Below are positions 43,674-52,063 of a DNA stretch of 64,000 nucleotides, piece by piece (the first letter of the stretch is position 1; the number at the start of each line of letters is the position of its first letter). The notes below the pieces were generated by a model that was not told the origin of the DNA, did not search any database, and saw only the letters and a program-made list of their open reading frames with translations. The DNA lies in NCBI RefSeq assembly GCF_002213425.1, contig NZ_NJGV01000004.1:1-64000 (forward strand). Reading direction: 5' to 3'. The translations under genes and the position numbers were made by a program. Source of the stretch: Herbaspirillum aquaticum. GTDB taxonomy: Bacteria > Pseudomonadota > Gammaproteobacteria > Burkholderiales > Burkholderiaceae_D.

Positions 43674-44528
43674 TTGAAGAAGCCGATGTTGTTCCGTCGG
43701 GTACGGACGCTGCGGTTGAGCCGCAAGATCAGCCATCGGGGCTTCCCGCGCCTGTTCATGCTGCTGCTCATCACGCTCGCCGCCAGTCTCGGATTGCTCG
43801 CCTCGGCATGGATGCTGCGGCATGGCTGGCACAACATGGGGCTGCGCTATGGGCTGGCCTGCCTGGTGGCGTATCCGGGTTTCCTGTTGATGCTGTCGAT
43901 ATGGCTATGGCTGCTGCGCCGTGGCGACCGGCGCAGGGCGCTGGCCGGGACCGGGATGGCGGCCAGCGCGGGCGCGCAGTTCGCGTCAGGCGTGCAGCCG
44001 GAGCAGGACGGGCGCAACCGCCGCAATGACGGCTCCGGAATCGACGCCGGTTTCCTCGGCGATCTACCCCTCAATATTTCCCTGCCCAAGTCTGCGCCTC
44101 AGTGGCAGGGCGGTGGTGGCAGCTTCGACGGCGGCGGGGCCAGCGCCAATGTGGATTTCAGTCTTGCTGACGGGCGCGATGCGGCGGGCCTGGCGGACGG
44201 TGTCGACCTGGGCGAAGCACTGGGCTTGCTGGTCTTTGCGGTATCGGTGATCTCGCTCATTGCTGCCGCGCTGTATTCCGTCGTCACCATGCTGGGCATG
44301 GCCCCCGTGCTGTTTTCCGAACTGATCTTCGACGCATTGCTGGCGGCCGGGCTGTATCGGCGCTTCGGCTACCGTGCCGATCGCCACTGGCTGGAGACGG
44401 CCGTGCAGCGCACCTGGCGACCCTTCCTCGCGGTGCTGCTGCTGGTGAGCGTGAGCGGACTGCTGTTGTCCTTGGCGTGGCCCGATGCGGTCACGCTTGG
44501 TGAGGTGTGGCGCCAGCTGCGCAGTTGA
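43674..44528 (+). CDS. Membrane protein of unknown function
   Basis: A 284-residue protein with a likely TTG start (GGGAGG 8 nt upstream). It has two N-terminal transmembrane segments (FMLLLITLAASLGLLASAWML and LACLVAYPGFLLMLSIWLWLL), a hydrophilic Gly-rich stretch (about 90-180, with GGGGSFDGGGASA), and two or three C-terminal segments. The layout (membrane helices, disordered Gly/Ser loop, membrane helices) offers no family name. It follows pncB by 37 bp and might be co-transcribed. Confidence 0.65.
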   Translation: MKKPMLFRRVRTLRLSRKISHRGFPRLFMLLLITLAASLGLLASAWMLRHGWHNMGLRYGLACLVAYPGFLLMLSIWLWLLRRGDRRRALAGTGMAASAGAQFASGVQPEQDGRNRRNDGSGIDAGFLGDLPLNISLPKSAPQWQGGGGSFDGGGASANVDFSLADGRDAAGLADGVDLGEALGLLVFAVSVISLIAAALYSVVTMLGMAPVLFSELIFDALLAAGLYRRFGYRADRHWLETAVQRTWRPFLAVLLLVSVSGLLLSLAWPDAVTLGEVWRQLRS

Positions 44529-44670
44529 CGCAGGGGCATGCATACTTGAAATTTTTTCGCCTGCCCGGCTTTCGCTTCGGGCGTGCTCGCGTGGCTGGTA
44601 TAGTGTGGCTCCCCTTGGCCGCAGATTGTCGTGTGACGGCCACCCCTCTATTTGCCATCAGGACCTTCAT

Positions 44671-46083
44671 TTGCAGATCAGAGCTCTCACAATTCGTCTC
44701 CCCGCAATGCTGGCATTGATGCTGCCGGCCGTTTCCCAAGCCGCCGATCTGGACGGTGCCGGGCTTTCCCTGGCCTGGGCCTTGCCGTTCGCGGGCGTTC
44801 TGCTGTCGATTGCCGTGCTGCCGCTGCTGGCGCCGGCCTTGTGGCATCACCATTTCGGCAAGATCGCCGGGGTCTGGGCGCTGGCCTTCCTGCTGCCGTT
44901 CGCGGCCCTGCACGGGTCGCATGCGGCACTGGCCATCAGCGTGCATGCGCTGGTGGCGGAATATCTTCCCTTCATCATCCTGCTGACCGCGCTCTTCACC
45001 GTGGCCGGCGGCATCTGCGTGCGCGGCAACCTGCACGGCACGCCCGCGCTCAATACCGGATTGCTGGCACTGGGTACCTTGCTGGCCAGCCTCATGGGTA
45101 CGACCGGTGCGGCCATGCTGTTGATTCGTCCGCTCATCCGCGCCAATGATGATCGCAAGCACACGGTCCACGTGGTGGTGTTCTTCATCTTCCTGGTCGC
45201 CAATGCGGGTGGCTCGCTTACGCCCCTGGGCGATCCGCCGCTGTTCCTGGGCTTCCTCAAGGGTGTGGATTTCTTCTGGACCGCACGCCACCTGCTGGGG
45301 CCGATGGCTTTCCTGTGCGGTGCGCTGCTGCTGGTCTTCTATCTGCTGGATCGCCATTTTTACCTCAACCGCGAAGAGCGCCGCCCGCTCGATCCCACGC
45401 CGGACTCGGCGCTGCGCCTGGAAGGCAAGTTCAACTTCCTCCTGCTGGGCGCAGTGGTCGGTCTGGTTCTGATGAGCGGCCTGTGGAAACCGGGCGTGGC
45501 CACCGAGGTGCTGGGTACGCCGCTGGAGTGGCAGAACCTGCTGCGTGATGGCCTATTGGTGGGCGTGATCCTGCTGTCGCTGTGGCTCACGCCAACTTCC
45601 GCACGCAGCGGCAATGACTTCGGATGGGGCCCGATGCTGGAAGTGGGCAAGCTCTTTGCGGCCATCTTCCTGACCATCGCCCCGGTGATCGCCATGCTGC
45701 GGGCGGGCGAGCAGGGCGCGTTTGCCACCGTGGTGCGCGCCGTGACCGGCCCGGACGGCAAACCGGACGATGTGATGTATTTCTGGATGACGGGCTTGCT
45801 GTCCTCGTTCCTCGACAATGCGCCGACCTACCTGGTGTTCTTCAACACCGCTTCGGGCGATGCGCGGGAACTGATGGGGCCGCTGGCCTCGACGCTGGCG
45901 GCCATCTCCGCCGGTGCCGTCTTCATGGGGGCCAACAGCTATATCGGCAATGCGCCCAACATGATGGTCAAGGCCATCGCGGAAGAGCGCGGCATCCGCA
46001 TGCCCAGTTTTTTCGGCTACATGGCGTGGTCGGTGGGCATCCTGGTGCCGCTGTTCATCGTCATGAGCTTCCTGTTCTTCTGA
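44671..46083 (+). CDS. NhaD-like sodium:proton antiporter / citrate-transporter-family protein
   Basis: A 470-residue transporter. A TTG start at 44671 (CAGGA 7 nt before) restores a full signal-like N-terminus (QIRALTIRLPAMLALMLPAVSQA); the ATG at 44707 would cut it. About 11 hydrophobic segments follow, with the ion-transporter marks FLVANAGGSLTPLGDPPLFLGF and SSFLDNAPTYLVFF and the matching C-terminal GANSYIGNAPNMMVKAIAEE. These are typical of NhaD/ArsB-superfamily members. Na+/H+ exchange is the best guess; substrate is not proven. Confidence 0.88.
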   Translation: MQIRALTIRLPAMLALMLPAVSQAADLDGAGLSLAWALPFAGVLLSIAVLPLLAPALWHHHFGKIAGVWALAFLLPFAALHGSHAALAISVHALVAEYLPFIILLTALFTVAGGICVRGNLHGTPALNTGLLALGTLLASLMGTTGAAMLLIRPLIRANDDRKHTVHVVVFFIFLVANAGGSLTPLGDPPLFLGFLKGVDFFWTARHLLGPMAFLCGALLLVFYLLDRHFYLNREERRPLDPTPDSALRLEGKFNFLLLGAVVGLVLMSGLWKPGVATEVLGTPLEWQNLLRDGLLVGVILLSLWLTPTSARSGNDFGWGPMLEVGKLFAAIFLTIAPVIAMLRAGEQGAFATVVRAVTGPDGKPDDVMYFWMTGLLSSFLDNAPTYLVFFNTASGDARELMGPLASTLAAISAGAVFMGANSYIGNAPNMMVKAIAEERGIRMPSFFGYMAWSVGILVPLFIVMSFLFF

Positions 46084-46133
46084 GTGCTACCCCCGCTTTA
46101 TTCCGATAACGAAACCGAGACCACGAGACCCGC

Positions 46134-47114
46134 ATGAAACCCAAGATCTTCGTCGCCCGCGCCGTCTTCCCTGAAGTCCTGGCACGCCTGGAGCAGCATT
46201 TCGAGGTCGAATCCAACCAGGACGACCGCATCTACAGCGCCGATGAGCTGCTGGCCAAGGCCCATGGCAAGCATGGCCTCTTCACCACGCCCAGCGAGCC
46301 GGTCACGGCCGCACTCTTCGCCGCCAATCCGCAATTGAAGGCGGTCTGCAACATGGCTGTGGGCTACAACAACATCGATGTGGCCGCCGCCACCCAGGCT
46401 GGCGTCATGGCCACCAACACGCCAGACGTGCTCAATGAGACCACCGCTGACTTCGGCTGGGCCCTGATGATGGCGGCTGCGCGCCGCATCACCGAATCGG
46501 AGCACTTCCTGCGCGCCGGCAAGTGGAAGAAGTGGAGCTATGACAGTTTCGTCGGCCCCGACATCCATGGTGCCACTCTGGGCATCATCGGCATGGGCCG
46601 CATCGGCCAGGCCATTGCCCGCCGTTCGCTGGGCTTCGACATGCAGGTGCTGTACCACAACCGTTCGCGCCTGGCCCCCGAGCAGGAAGCGCGCGCCAAC
46701 AACGCCCGCTATGTCAGCAAGCAAGAGCTGCTGCAACAGGCCGACCATGTCGTGCTGGTCTTGCCTTACTCGAAAGACACGCACCACACCATCGCCGCCC
46801 CCGAACTGGCGCTGATGAAGCCGACCGCCACCCTCACCAACATCGCGCGCGGCGGCATCGTCGATGATGCGGCGCTCATTGCTGCCCTGCGTGAAGGCCG
46901 TATCGCCGCCGCCGGGGTGGATGTATTCGAGAATGAACCTTCATTCAAGCCGGAATTCCTCGACTTGAGCAACGTGGTACTGACCCCGCATATCGCCAGC
47001 GCATCCACGCCCACGCGCCTGGCCATGGCCAACTGTGCGGCGGGCAACCTGATCGCAGCGCTGTCGGGCCAGCGTCCGCCCAACCTGCTCAACCCGGACG
47101 TGGCGGCGCGCTGA
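46134..47114 (+). CDS. D-isomer 2-hydroxyacid dehydrogenase (glyoxylate/hydroxypyruvate reductase type)
   Basis: A 326-residue NAD(P)H-dependent dehydrogenase, most like GhrB/glyoxylate reductase. The Rossmann motif is GIIGMGRIGQAIARR, catalytic Arg lies in NIARGGIVDD, the Glu in VDVFENEP, and the His in VLTPHIASAS. It follows the transporter gene by 50 bp and may share its transcript. A terminator follows. The physiological substrate is inferred only from family. Confidence 0.92.
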   Translation: MKPKIFVARAVFPEVLARLEQHFEVESNQDDRIYSADELLAKAHGKHGLFTTPSEPVTAALFAANPQLKAVCNMAVGYNNIDVAAATQAGVMATNTPDVLNETTADFGWALMMAAARRITESEHFLRAGKWKKWSYDSFVGPDIHGATLGIIGMGRIGQAIARRSLGFDMQVLYHNRSRLAPEQEARANNARYVSKQELLQQADHVVLVLPYSKDTHHTIAAPELALMKPTATLTNIARGGIVDDAALIAALREGRIAAAGVDVFENEPSFKPEFLDLSNVVLTPHIASASTPTRLAMANCAAGNLIAALSGQRPPNLLNPDVAAR

Positions 47115-47150
47115 GCTGCCGCTACGGCGCAAGCCTCAAGCCTCAAACAA

Positions 47151-47183
47151 AACGGGCGCACCTGAGACCAGGTGCGCCCGTTT
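47151..47183. terminator. Bidirectional rho-independent terminator
   Basis: AACGGGCGCACCT (47151-47163) and AGGTGCGCCCGTT (47170-47182) form a perfect 13-bp stem with a TTTCTT tail, between the dehydrogenase gene and the convergent acyl-CoA-binding gene. Confidence 0.88.
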
Positions 47184-47239
47184 CTTCGTCGGCAGGCGGC
47201 GGGCATCCCGGGGTCCGGGAGGCCGCCGTCACGGCCGCA

Positions 47240-47497
47240 TCAACCCTTCAGTTCATTGAAGATGTCGATGTATTCCTGCTGCGCTTCGGCTTGCGGCTTG
47301 CCCTTCAGGGCGGCCCAGGCGTCGAACTTGGCGCGGGCCACGAAGTCGGTCATGCCAGGGCGTTCGCCCTGCACGTCGCCGTTGCTGCCTTGCTTGTAGA
47401 GGCCATACATCTTCAGCAGGGTCATGTTGTCGGGACGCTCGGGCAGGCTCTTGGATTCTGCGACGGCGGCTTCGAACTGTTCTTGCAGGGTGCTCAT
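47240..47497 (-). CDS. Acyl-CoA-binding protein
   Basis: An 85-residue four-helix protein of the ACBP family, which buffers long-chain acyl-CoA in the cytosol. Conserved marks are LQEQFEAAVAESKSLPERP, LLKMYGLYKQGSNGDV with the acyl-CoA-binding Tyr/Lys, and RAKFDAWAALKGKPQAEAQQ. ACBP is mainly eukaryotic but occurs in some proteobacteria. It lies 18 bp after the FKBP gene on the same strand. Confidence 0.94.
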   Translation of the reverse strand: MSTLQEQFEAAVAESKSLPERPDNMTLLKMYGLYKQGSNGDVQGERPGMTDFVARAKFDAWAALKGKPQAEAQQEYIDIFNELKG

Positions 47498-47515
47498 GTC
47501 TCTCCTCCCTCGGGC

Positions 47516-47872
47516 TCAGACGGCCAGCAGTTCGACTTCGAAGATCAGGGTGGCATTCGGGGGGATCACGCCGCCCGCGCCACGGGCGCCATAGCCCAGG
47601 CCTGCCGGGATGATCAGCTTGCGGGTGCCGCCGACCTTCATGCCTTGCACGCCTTCATCCCAACCCTTGATGACGTGGCCGGCGCCCAGCGGGAAGGCGA
47701 ACGGGTCATTGCGGTCCTTGCTGGAATCGAACTTGCTGCCGGCGGTGCCGTCTGCATTCTGCAGCCAGCCGGTGTAATGCACGGTAACGTGGCTGCCGGC
47801 CTTGGCTTCATCGCCAGCGCCAACGTTGATTTCTTCATATTGCAGCCCGGAAGCTGTGGTGATGATGGACAT
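47516..47872 (-). CDS. FKBP-type peptidyl-prolyl cis-trans isomerase
   Basis: A 118-residue single-domain cytosolic FKBP. VTVHYTGWLQNADGTAGSKFDSS, PFAFPLGAGHVIKGWDEGVQGM and KLIIPAGLGYGARG are the FK506-binding core. AAAGGAAA precedes ATG 47872, which gives the normal domain length; the in-frame ATG at 47938 is not needed. It is upstream of and close to the ACBP gene. Confidence 0.95.
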   Translation of the reverse strand: MSIITTASGLQYEEINVGAGDEAKAGSHVTVHYTGWLQNADGTAGSKFDSSKDRNDPFAFPLGAGHVIKGWDEGVQGMKVGGTRKLIIPAGLGYGARGAGGVIPPNATLIFEVELLAV

Positions 47873-48137
47873 CGGTTTCCTTTCGGTGAGGGGATGGGTG
47901 GCGGCCATATGGCCAGATTCCTGACCACTGCTGACCATGCGAAATGCCTTGTGGAAACATATCGCGTGACAACGGTGCTTCGGGTGCAGCAGGCGCGCTG
48001 CGACTGGGCTCCAGGCCGCCCCGGTGGCGTCATGCGACCGGATCGGCTGGCAGTGTAAACCAAAAATCTAGAAATTTTTCATATTGCGTCAGTGGGCTGT
48101 CAGCGGGATCGTTGCAGCGAGCGTTAAGAGGCGAGGA

Positions 48138-48163
48138 CGTGCTCCAGGGCCTGCCCTGGCACG
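48138..48163 (+). promoter_or_regulatory. Hairpin in the leader of the YVTN gene
   Basis: CGTG-ct-CCAGGG and CCCTGGCACG fold with a 2-nt bulge 32 nt before the start codon at 48195. An AT-rich dyad, AAAAAT and ATTTTT, lies at 48062-48079. Either could be regulatory. Confidence 0.35.
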
Positions 48164-48194
48164 ATAGATCAGGCATTTTTGAGTAAAGTTCGTC

Positions 48195-49187
48195 ATGTTG
48201 CGTCGATTCAGCCAACTTTTATCCCTTTCCCTCCGCGCAGCATGCGTCTCGGCCGTGCTGGCCTGTGTGGCCGCCCCGGCCCATGCCAACGTGGTCGTGG
48301 TACTCAATTCCGGTGATGCTTCGGTGTCGCTGCTGGATCCGACCGGCGAGAAGGAGATCTCGACCTTCTCGGTGGGCAAGGAGCCGCACCACCTCATGGC
48401 CACCCCGGACAACAAGTCGCTGATCGTGGCCAGCGCCACCGGCAACCAGTTGCTTTTCCTCGATCCCAAGACCGGCGCCGTGCAGCGCAAGCTGCGCGAC
48501 ATCATCGATCCCTACCAGATCGGCTTCACTCCCGACCAGAAATGGTTCGTGGCGACCGGCCTGCGCCTGGACCGCGTCGATGTCTACAGCTATGACGGCC
48601 ACGACCTGAAGCTGTCCAAGCGCATCCCGCTGGCCAAGACCCCCAGCCACATCGCCTTTGACAACGCCAGCACCACCGCCTTCATCACCCAGCAGGGCAG
48701 CGACCAGATCAGCGCCATCGACCTGGCCACCCAGCAGGTCAAGTGGACCATGCCGGTGGGCAAGCTGCCGGCCGGCATCATCATGACCCCTGACAACAAG
48801 TACCTGATGGTGGGCATCATGGGCAGCGACTACGTCGAAGTGATCGACTGGCGTACCCAGAAGATGGTCAAGAAGATCAAGACCGGTATCGGCGCCCATA
48901 ACTTCCGCGGCCAGGGTGACAAGCGCTATGTGTATGTCTCCAACCGCGTGGCCAACACCATCAGCGTGGTTGACATGACCACCCTGGAAAACGTCGGCAC
49001 CATCAAGGTCCCGGGCGGCCCGGATTGCATGGAAGTGACCGCCGATGGCAAGACCATGTGGGCGACCCTGCGCTGGAGCAAGAAAGTCGCCGTGATCGAC
49101 CTCGACACCCGCTCGGTGACCAAGGTGATCCCGGTGGGCCGCTCGCCGCACGGCATCTACCTCAACAACCGCGCGCCGGACCTGTGA
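48195..49187 (+). CDS. Exported YVTN-type beta-propeller protein
   Basis: A 330-residue periplasmic protein. The signal peptide (LSLRAACVSAVLACVAAPAHA) ends near residue 31. About seven repeats of some 40 residues follow, with the YVTN pattern (VVVVLNSGDASVSLLDP, MATPDNKSLIVASATGN, KRYVYVSNRVANTISVVDM and KVIPVGRSPHGIYL). Such propellers bind proteins or accompany quinohaemoprotein pathways. It is followed by a deacetylase gene after 28 bp and probably heads an envelope-related run of four genes. Confidence 0.9.
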   Translation: MLRRFSQLLSLSLRAACVSAVLACVAAPAHANVVVVLNSGDASVSLLDPTGEKEISTFSVGKEPHHLMATPDNKSLIVASATGNQLLFLDPKTGAVQRKLRDIIDPYQIGFTPDQKWFVATGLRLDRVDVYSYDGHDLKLSKRIPLAKTPSHIAFDNASTTAFITQQGSDQISAIDLATQQVKWTMPVGKLPAGIIMTPDNKYLMVGIMGSDYVEVIDWRTQKMVKKIKTGIGAHNFRGQGDKRYVYVSNRVANTISVVDMTTLENVGTIKVPGGPDCMEVTADGKTMWATLRWSKKVAVIDLDTRSVTKVIPVGRSPHGIYLNNRAPDL

Positions 49188-49215
49188 TGCGCGCCCTGTC
49201 CAGGAGGGCCAGCCG

Positions 49216-50037
49216 GTGACGCTGCGTCCTCTCGCTCCTTCCCTGCGCGGCCTGTGCCTGTTCGCCATCCTGGCGGCCGGCCAGGCCGTTGCGCAATCTG
49301 CGGCGCCGGAAACGCCCGCCTGCAAGGGCAAGATTTACCTGACCTTCGACACCGGCAGCCAGTCACAGGCCGAGCTGATCGAACAGACCCTGCAGCGTCA
49401 CCACATCAAGGCCACCTTCTTCCTCGCCAACGAGAAGACCATCCACGGCGACTATTCCCTCGATCCCGCCTGGGCACCTCTGTGGAAGCGGCTGGTCGCC
49501 GAGGGGCATGCCTTCGGTACCCATACCTTCGACCACGTCTACGTGGTGCGCGACCTGCCCGAGGGCAAGATCGAGGTGCGTCCGCAGTTTGGTGCGCAAG
49601 CCGGCAAGAAGCTGCAATGGACGCCGGCCCAGTATTGCGAGGAAATGAAGCGTGTCGACCAACGCTTCCAGCAATTGACCGGCCACAAGCTCGATCCGCT
49701 CTGGCGAGCGCCAGGCGGCCGCCTGACCCACAACCTGCTCAAGGCCGGCCAGGCCTGCGGCTATGCCCATGTGGCCTGGGCACCGGCCGGCTTCTCGGGC
49801 GATGAACTGCCCAGCGACAAATTCCCCAACGAGATGCTGTTGAAGAAATCCCTCGACGGCCTCAAGGATGGTGATATCTTCCTGGCCCATATGGGCATCT
49901 GGTCGCGCCAGGATCCGTGGGCGCCGGCCGTGCTGGAACCGCTCATCAGCGGGCTGGAGCAGAAGGGGTTCTGCTTTGCCACGCTGCGCGAGCATCCGTC
50001 CTATCATCACCTGTTCGCTGCCGGGAAGGAACACTGA
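49216..50037 (+). CDS. Exported polysaccharide deacetylase family protein
   Basis: A 273-residue NodB-homology protein with signal peptide LCLFAILAAGQAVAQ. GTG start at 49216 has AGGAGG 8 nt before. Motif 1 is YLTFDTGS, where the usual TFDDG has Thr in place of the second, metal-binding Asp. Motif 2 is GTHTFDH (HxxxH), and motif 3 is LWRAPGGRLTH with Arg and Pro kept. The changed metal ligand suggests altered metal binding or activity. Substrate could be a cell-wall or capsular sugar. Confidence 0.88.
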   Translation: MTLRPLAPSLRGLCLFAILAAGQAVAQSAAPETPACKGKIYLTFDTGSQSQAELIEQTLQRHHIKATFFLANEKTIHGDYSLDPAWAPLWKRLVAEGHAFGTHTFDHVYVVRDLPEGKIEVRPQFGAQAGKKLQWTPAQYCEEMKRVDQRFQQLTGHKLDPLWRAPGGRLTHNLLKAGQACGYAHVAWAPAGFSGDELPSDKFPNEMLLKKSLDGLKDGDIFLAHMGIWSRQDPWAPAVLEPLISGLEQKGFCFATLREHPSYHHLFAAGKEH

Positions 50038-50118
50038 ACCGGCACCTCAGTCCAAGCCGGCACCGGCCCAGGGGAGGGGAGCTGCTGCCGGCATCGTCAC
50101 ACCGAATCAACGCTATCC

Positions 50119-51105
50119 ATGATCCAGACCATTTCCGACCTCTTTGCCACCGTCCAGGGCTGGCTTTTCGAAACCCTGGTGCAGCCGCTGGTGTTCTTCA
50201 TCGGCATGGGGGAGTTCGTCGAGGAAGCCTTCACCGGCACGGAATTCGTCCTGGTGGGCATCTGCGAGCTGGTGATCCTGTACCTGGTCCTGCGCCCGCT
50301 GGAGTCCGTGATCCCGGTGCATCCCATCACCGACCCGCGCGCCCGCTGGAACGACTTCATCTACACCGTCCTGCAGCGCCTGGGCATCATCCCCATCCTC
50401 GCCTTCCTGCTGCTTGATCCGGCGCTTTCTTACCTTTCCGAAGCGCTGCACCTGGAAGGCTGGGGCACCTTCAACCTTGACCAGGTCTGGCCGGGCGTGA
50501 CCGATCGCGCGCTGGTGAGCTTCCTGCTCTACATGGTGGTGCTGGACCTGTGCGAATACATCTACCACTGGGCCCAGCACAACGTGCGCTGGATGTGGGC
50601 GCTGCACAGCCTGCACCACAGCCAGCAGAACATGAACCTGTGGAGCGACGACCGCAACCACATGCTGGACAACCTGGTGCACGACATCATCTTCGGCCTG
50701 ATTGCCGTCCTGATCGGGGTGGAGCCCTCGCAATACATCCTGCTGGTGTCGCTCTCGCGCATGCTGCAAAGCCTGCAGCATGCCAACGTGCGCATCCACT
50801 TCGGCCGCCTGGGCGAATACCTGCTGGTGTCACCGCGTTTCCACCGGACCCATCACGCCATCGGCCTGGGCCATGAAAGCCGGGGCCGCAATTCCCTGGG
50901 CGGACACAATTTCGCGGTGCTGTTCCCGATCTGGGATGTTCTCTTCCGCACCGCCCACTTCAGCCAGGGCTTCGCCATGACCGGCGTGCGCGATCAATTG
51001 CCGCCGCCGGCCGGCAAGGGCCGTGATTACGGACGCGGTTTCTGGGCGCAGCAGTGGCTGGGCCTGAAGCGCCTGGTCGAATTCACCCGCAGGAAGCCCC
51101 GCTGA
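50119..51105 (+). CDS. Sterol desaturase family (fatty-acid hydroxylase) membrane protein
   Basis: A 328-residue inner-membrane di-iron enzyme. The three His boxes are YHWAQHN, LHSLHHSQQN and FHRTHHAIGLGHE, between transmembrane segments such as FVLVGICELVILYLVL. Family members hydroxylate or desaturate lipids or carotenoids; bacterial substrates vary. Its stop overlaps the ATG of the next gene (TGATG), so the two are translationally coupled. Confidence 0.92.
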   Translation: MIQTISDLFATVQGWLFETLVQPLVFFIGMGEFVEEAFTGTEFVLVGICELVILYLVLRPLESVIPVHPITDPRARWNDFIYTVLQRLGIIPILAFLLLDPALSYLSEALHLEGWGTFNLDQVWPGVTDRALVSFLLYMVVLDLCEYIYHWAQHNVRWMWALHSLHHSQQNMNLWSDDRNHMLDNLVHDIIFGLIAVLIGVEPSQYILLVSLSRMLQSLQHANVRIHFGRLGEYLLVSPRFHRTHHAIGLGHESRGRNSLGGHNFAVLFPIWDVLFRTAHFSQGFAMTGVRDQLPPPAGKGRDYGRGFWAQQWLGLKRLVEFTRRKPR

Positions 51106-51950
51106 TGCGCCTGTTCATCGCTTCCTTCGGGCGCGCCCTGCTGGCGCAATTGCATATCCGCATGCTGTGGCTGACGGTATTGCCCTTCATCGTCTCGCTT
51201 GGCTTGTGGGCCGTGTGCCTGTGGCTGGGGCTGCAACCCATCATCGACTGGCTGCAGGGATACTTCGTCTCCCACAGCATGTTCGGCGAAATCGGCGGCA
51301 TGCTGGCCTGGTTCGGCATGGGCGCGCTCAAGACGGTACTGGTGCCCTTGCTGGCCATGTGGACGCTGTTGCCGCTGATGATCCTGACCGCGCTGGTATT
51401 CGTGGGCCTGTTCACCATCCCCGCCATCGCCCGTCATATCGGCACGCGCCACTATCCCATGCTGGACAAGCGCCACGGCGGCAGCGTGGCCGGCAGCCTC
51501 TGGACCTCGCTGTGGTGCTTCGCCGTCTTCACGGTGCTGTGGCTTGCGACCATCTGGGTATTCCTGATCCCGCCGCTGGCCTTCGTCATTCATTCGCTGC
51601 TGTGGGGCTGGCTGACCTATCGCGTCATGGCTTATGACACCCTGGCCGACTACGCGAGTGCCGAAGAGCGGCGCGCCGTGCTGCACCTGCATCGCTGGCC
51701 GCTGCTGGCCGTGGGGACCATCGCCGGTGCGCTCGGCGCGGCGCCCACCTTGCTGTGGCTGGGCGGGGTGCTGTCGGTGATCCTGCTGCCTGCGCTGGCA
51801 GCCGTGGCGATCTGGCTCTACGTGGTGGTGTTCGTCTTCACCGGCTTGTGGTTCCAGTTCTACTGCCTGGAAGCGTTGCTGCGCCATCGCAGCGGCCAGG
51901 CGCCCGATGGGCCGCCGGTCGCGAATGTCATCGACGTGACGCCACGTTGA
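51105..51950 (+). CDS. EI24 domain membrane protein
   Basis: A 281-residue polytopic membrane protein of the EI24/CysZ-like group. Hydrophobic segments include LWLTVLPFIVSLGLWAVCLWLGL, ALKTVLVPLLAMWTLLPLMILTALVFVGLF, and the C-terminal VLSVILLPALAAVAIWLYVVVFVFTGL. The RHIGTRHYPMLDKRHGGS loop is characteristic of the betaproteobacterial proteins. CysZ members transport sulfate, but most EI24 proteins are uncharacterised. It is coupled to the desaturase-like gene. Confidence 0.85.
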   Translation: MRLFIASFGRALLAQLHIRMLWLTVLPFIVSLGLWAVCLWLGLQPIIDWLQGYFVSHSMFGEIGGMLAWFGMGALKTVLVPLLAMWTLLPLMILTALVFVGLFTIPAIARHIGTRHYPMLDKRHGGSVAGSLWTSLWCFAVFTVLWLATIWVFLIPPLAFVIHSLLWGWLTYRVMAYDTLADYASAEERRAVLHLHRWPLLAVGTIAGALGAAPTLLWLGGVLSVILLPALAAVAIWLYVVVFVFTGLWFQFYCLEALLRHRSGQAPDGPPVANVIDVTPR

Positions 51951-52063
51951 CGCCGGTTTGATGGCCGCTGCCCGGGACGAAGGCGGGGCAGGGCAATCCG
52001 TCCCCGGCTTGAATCGGGCATAATCGCCGCAGTGTTTCATCAACCTTTCGGGCAGACAGACTC

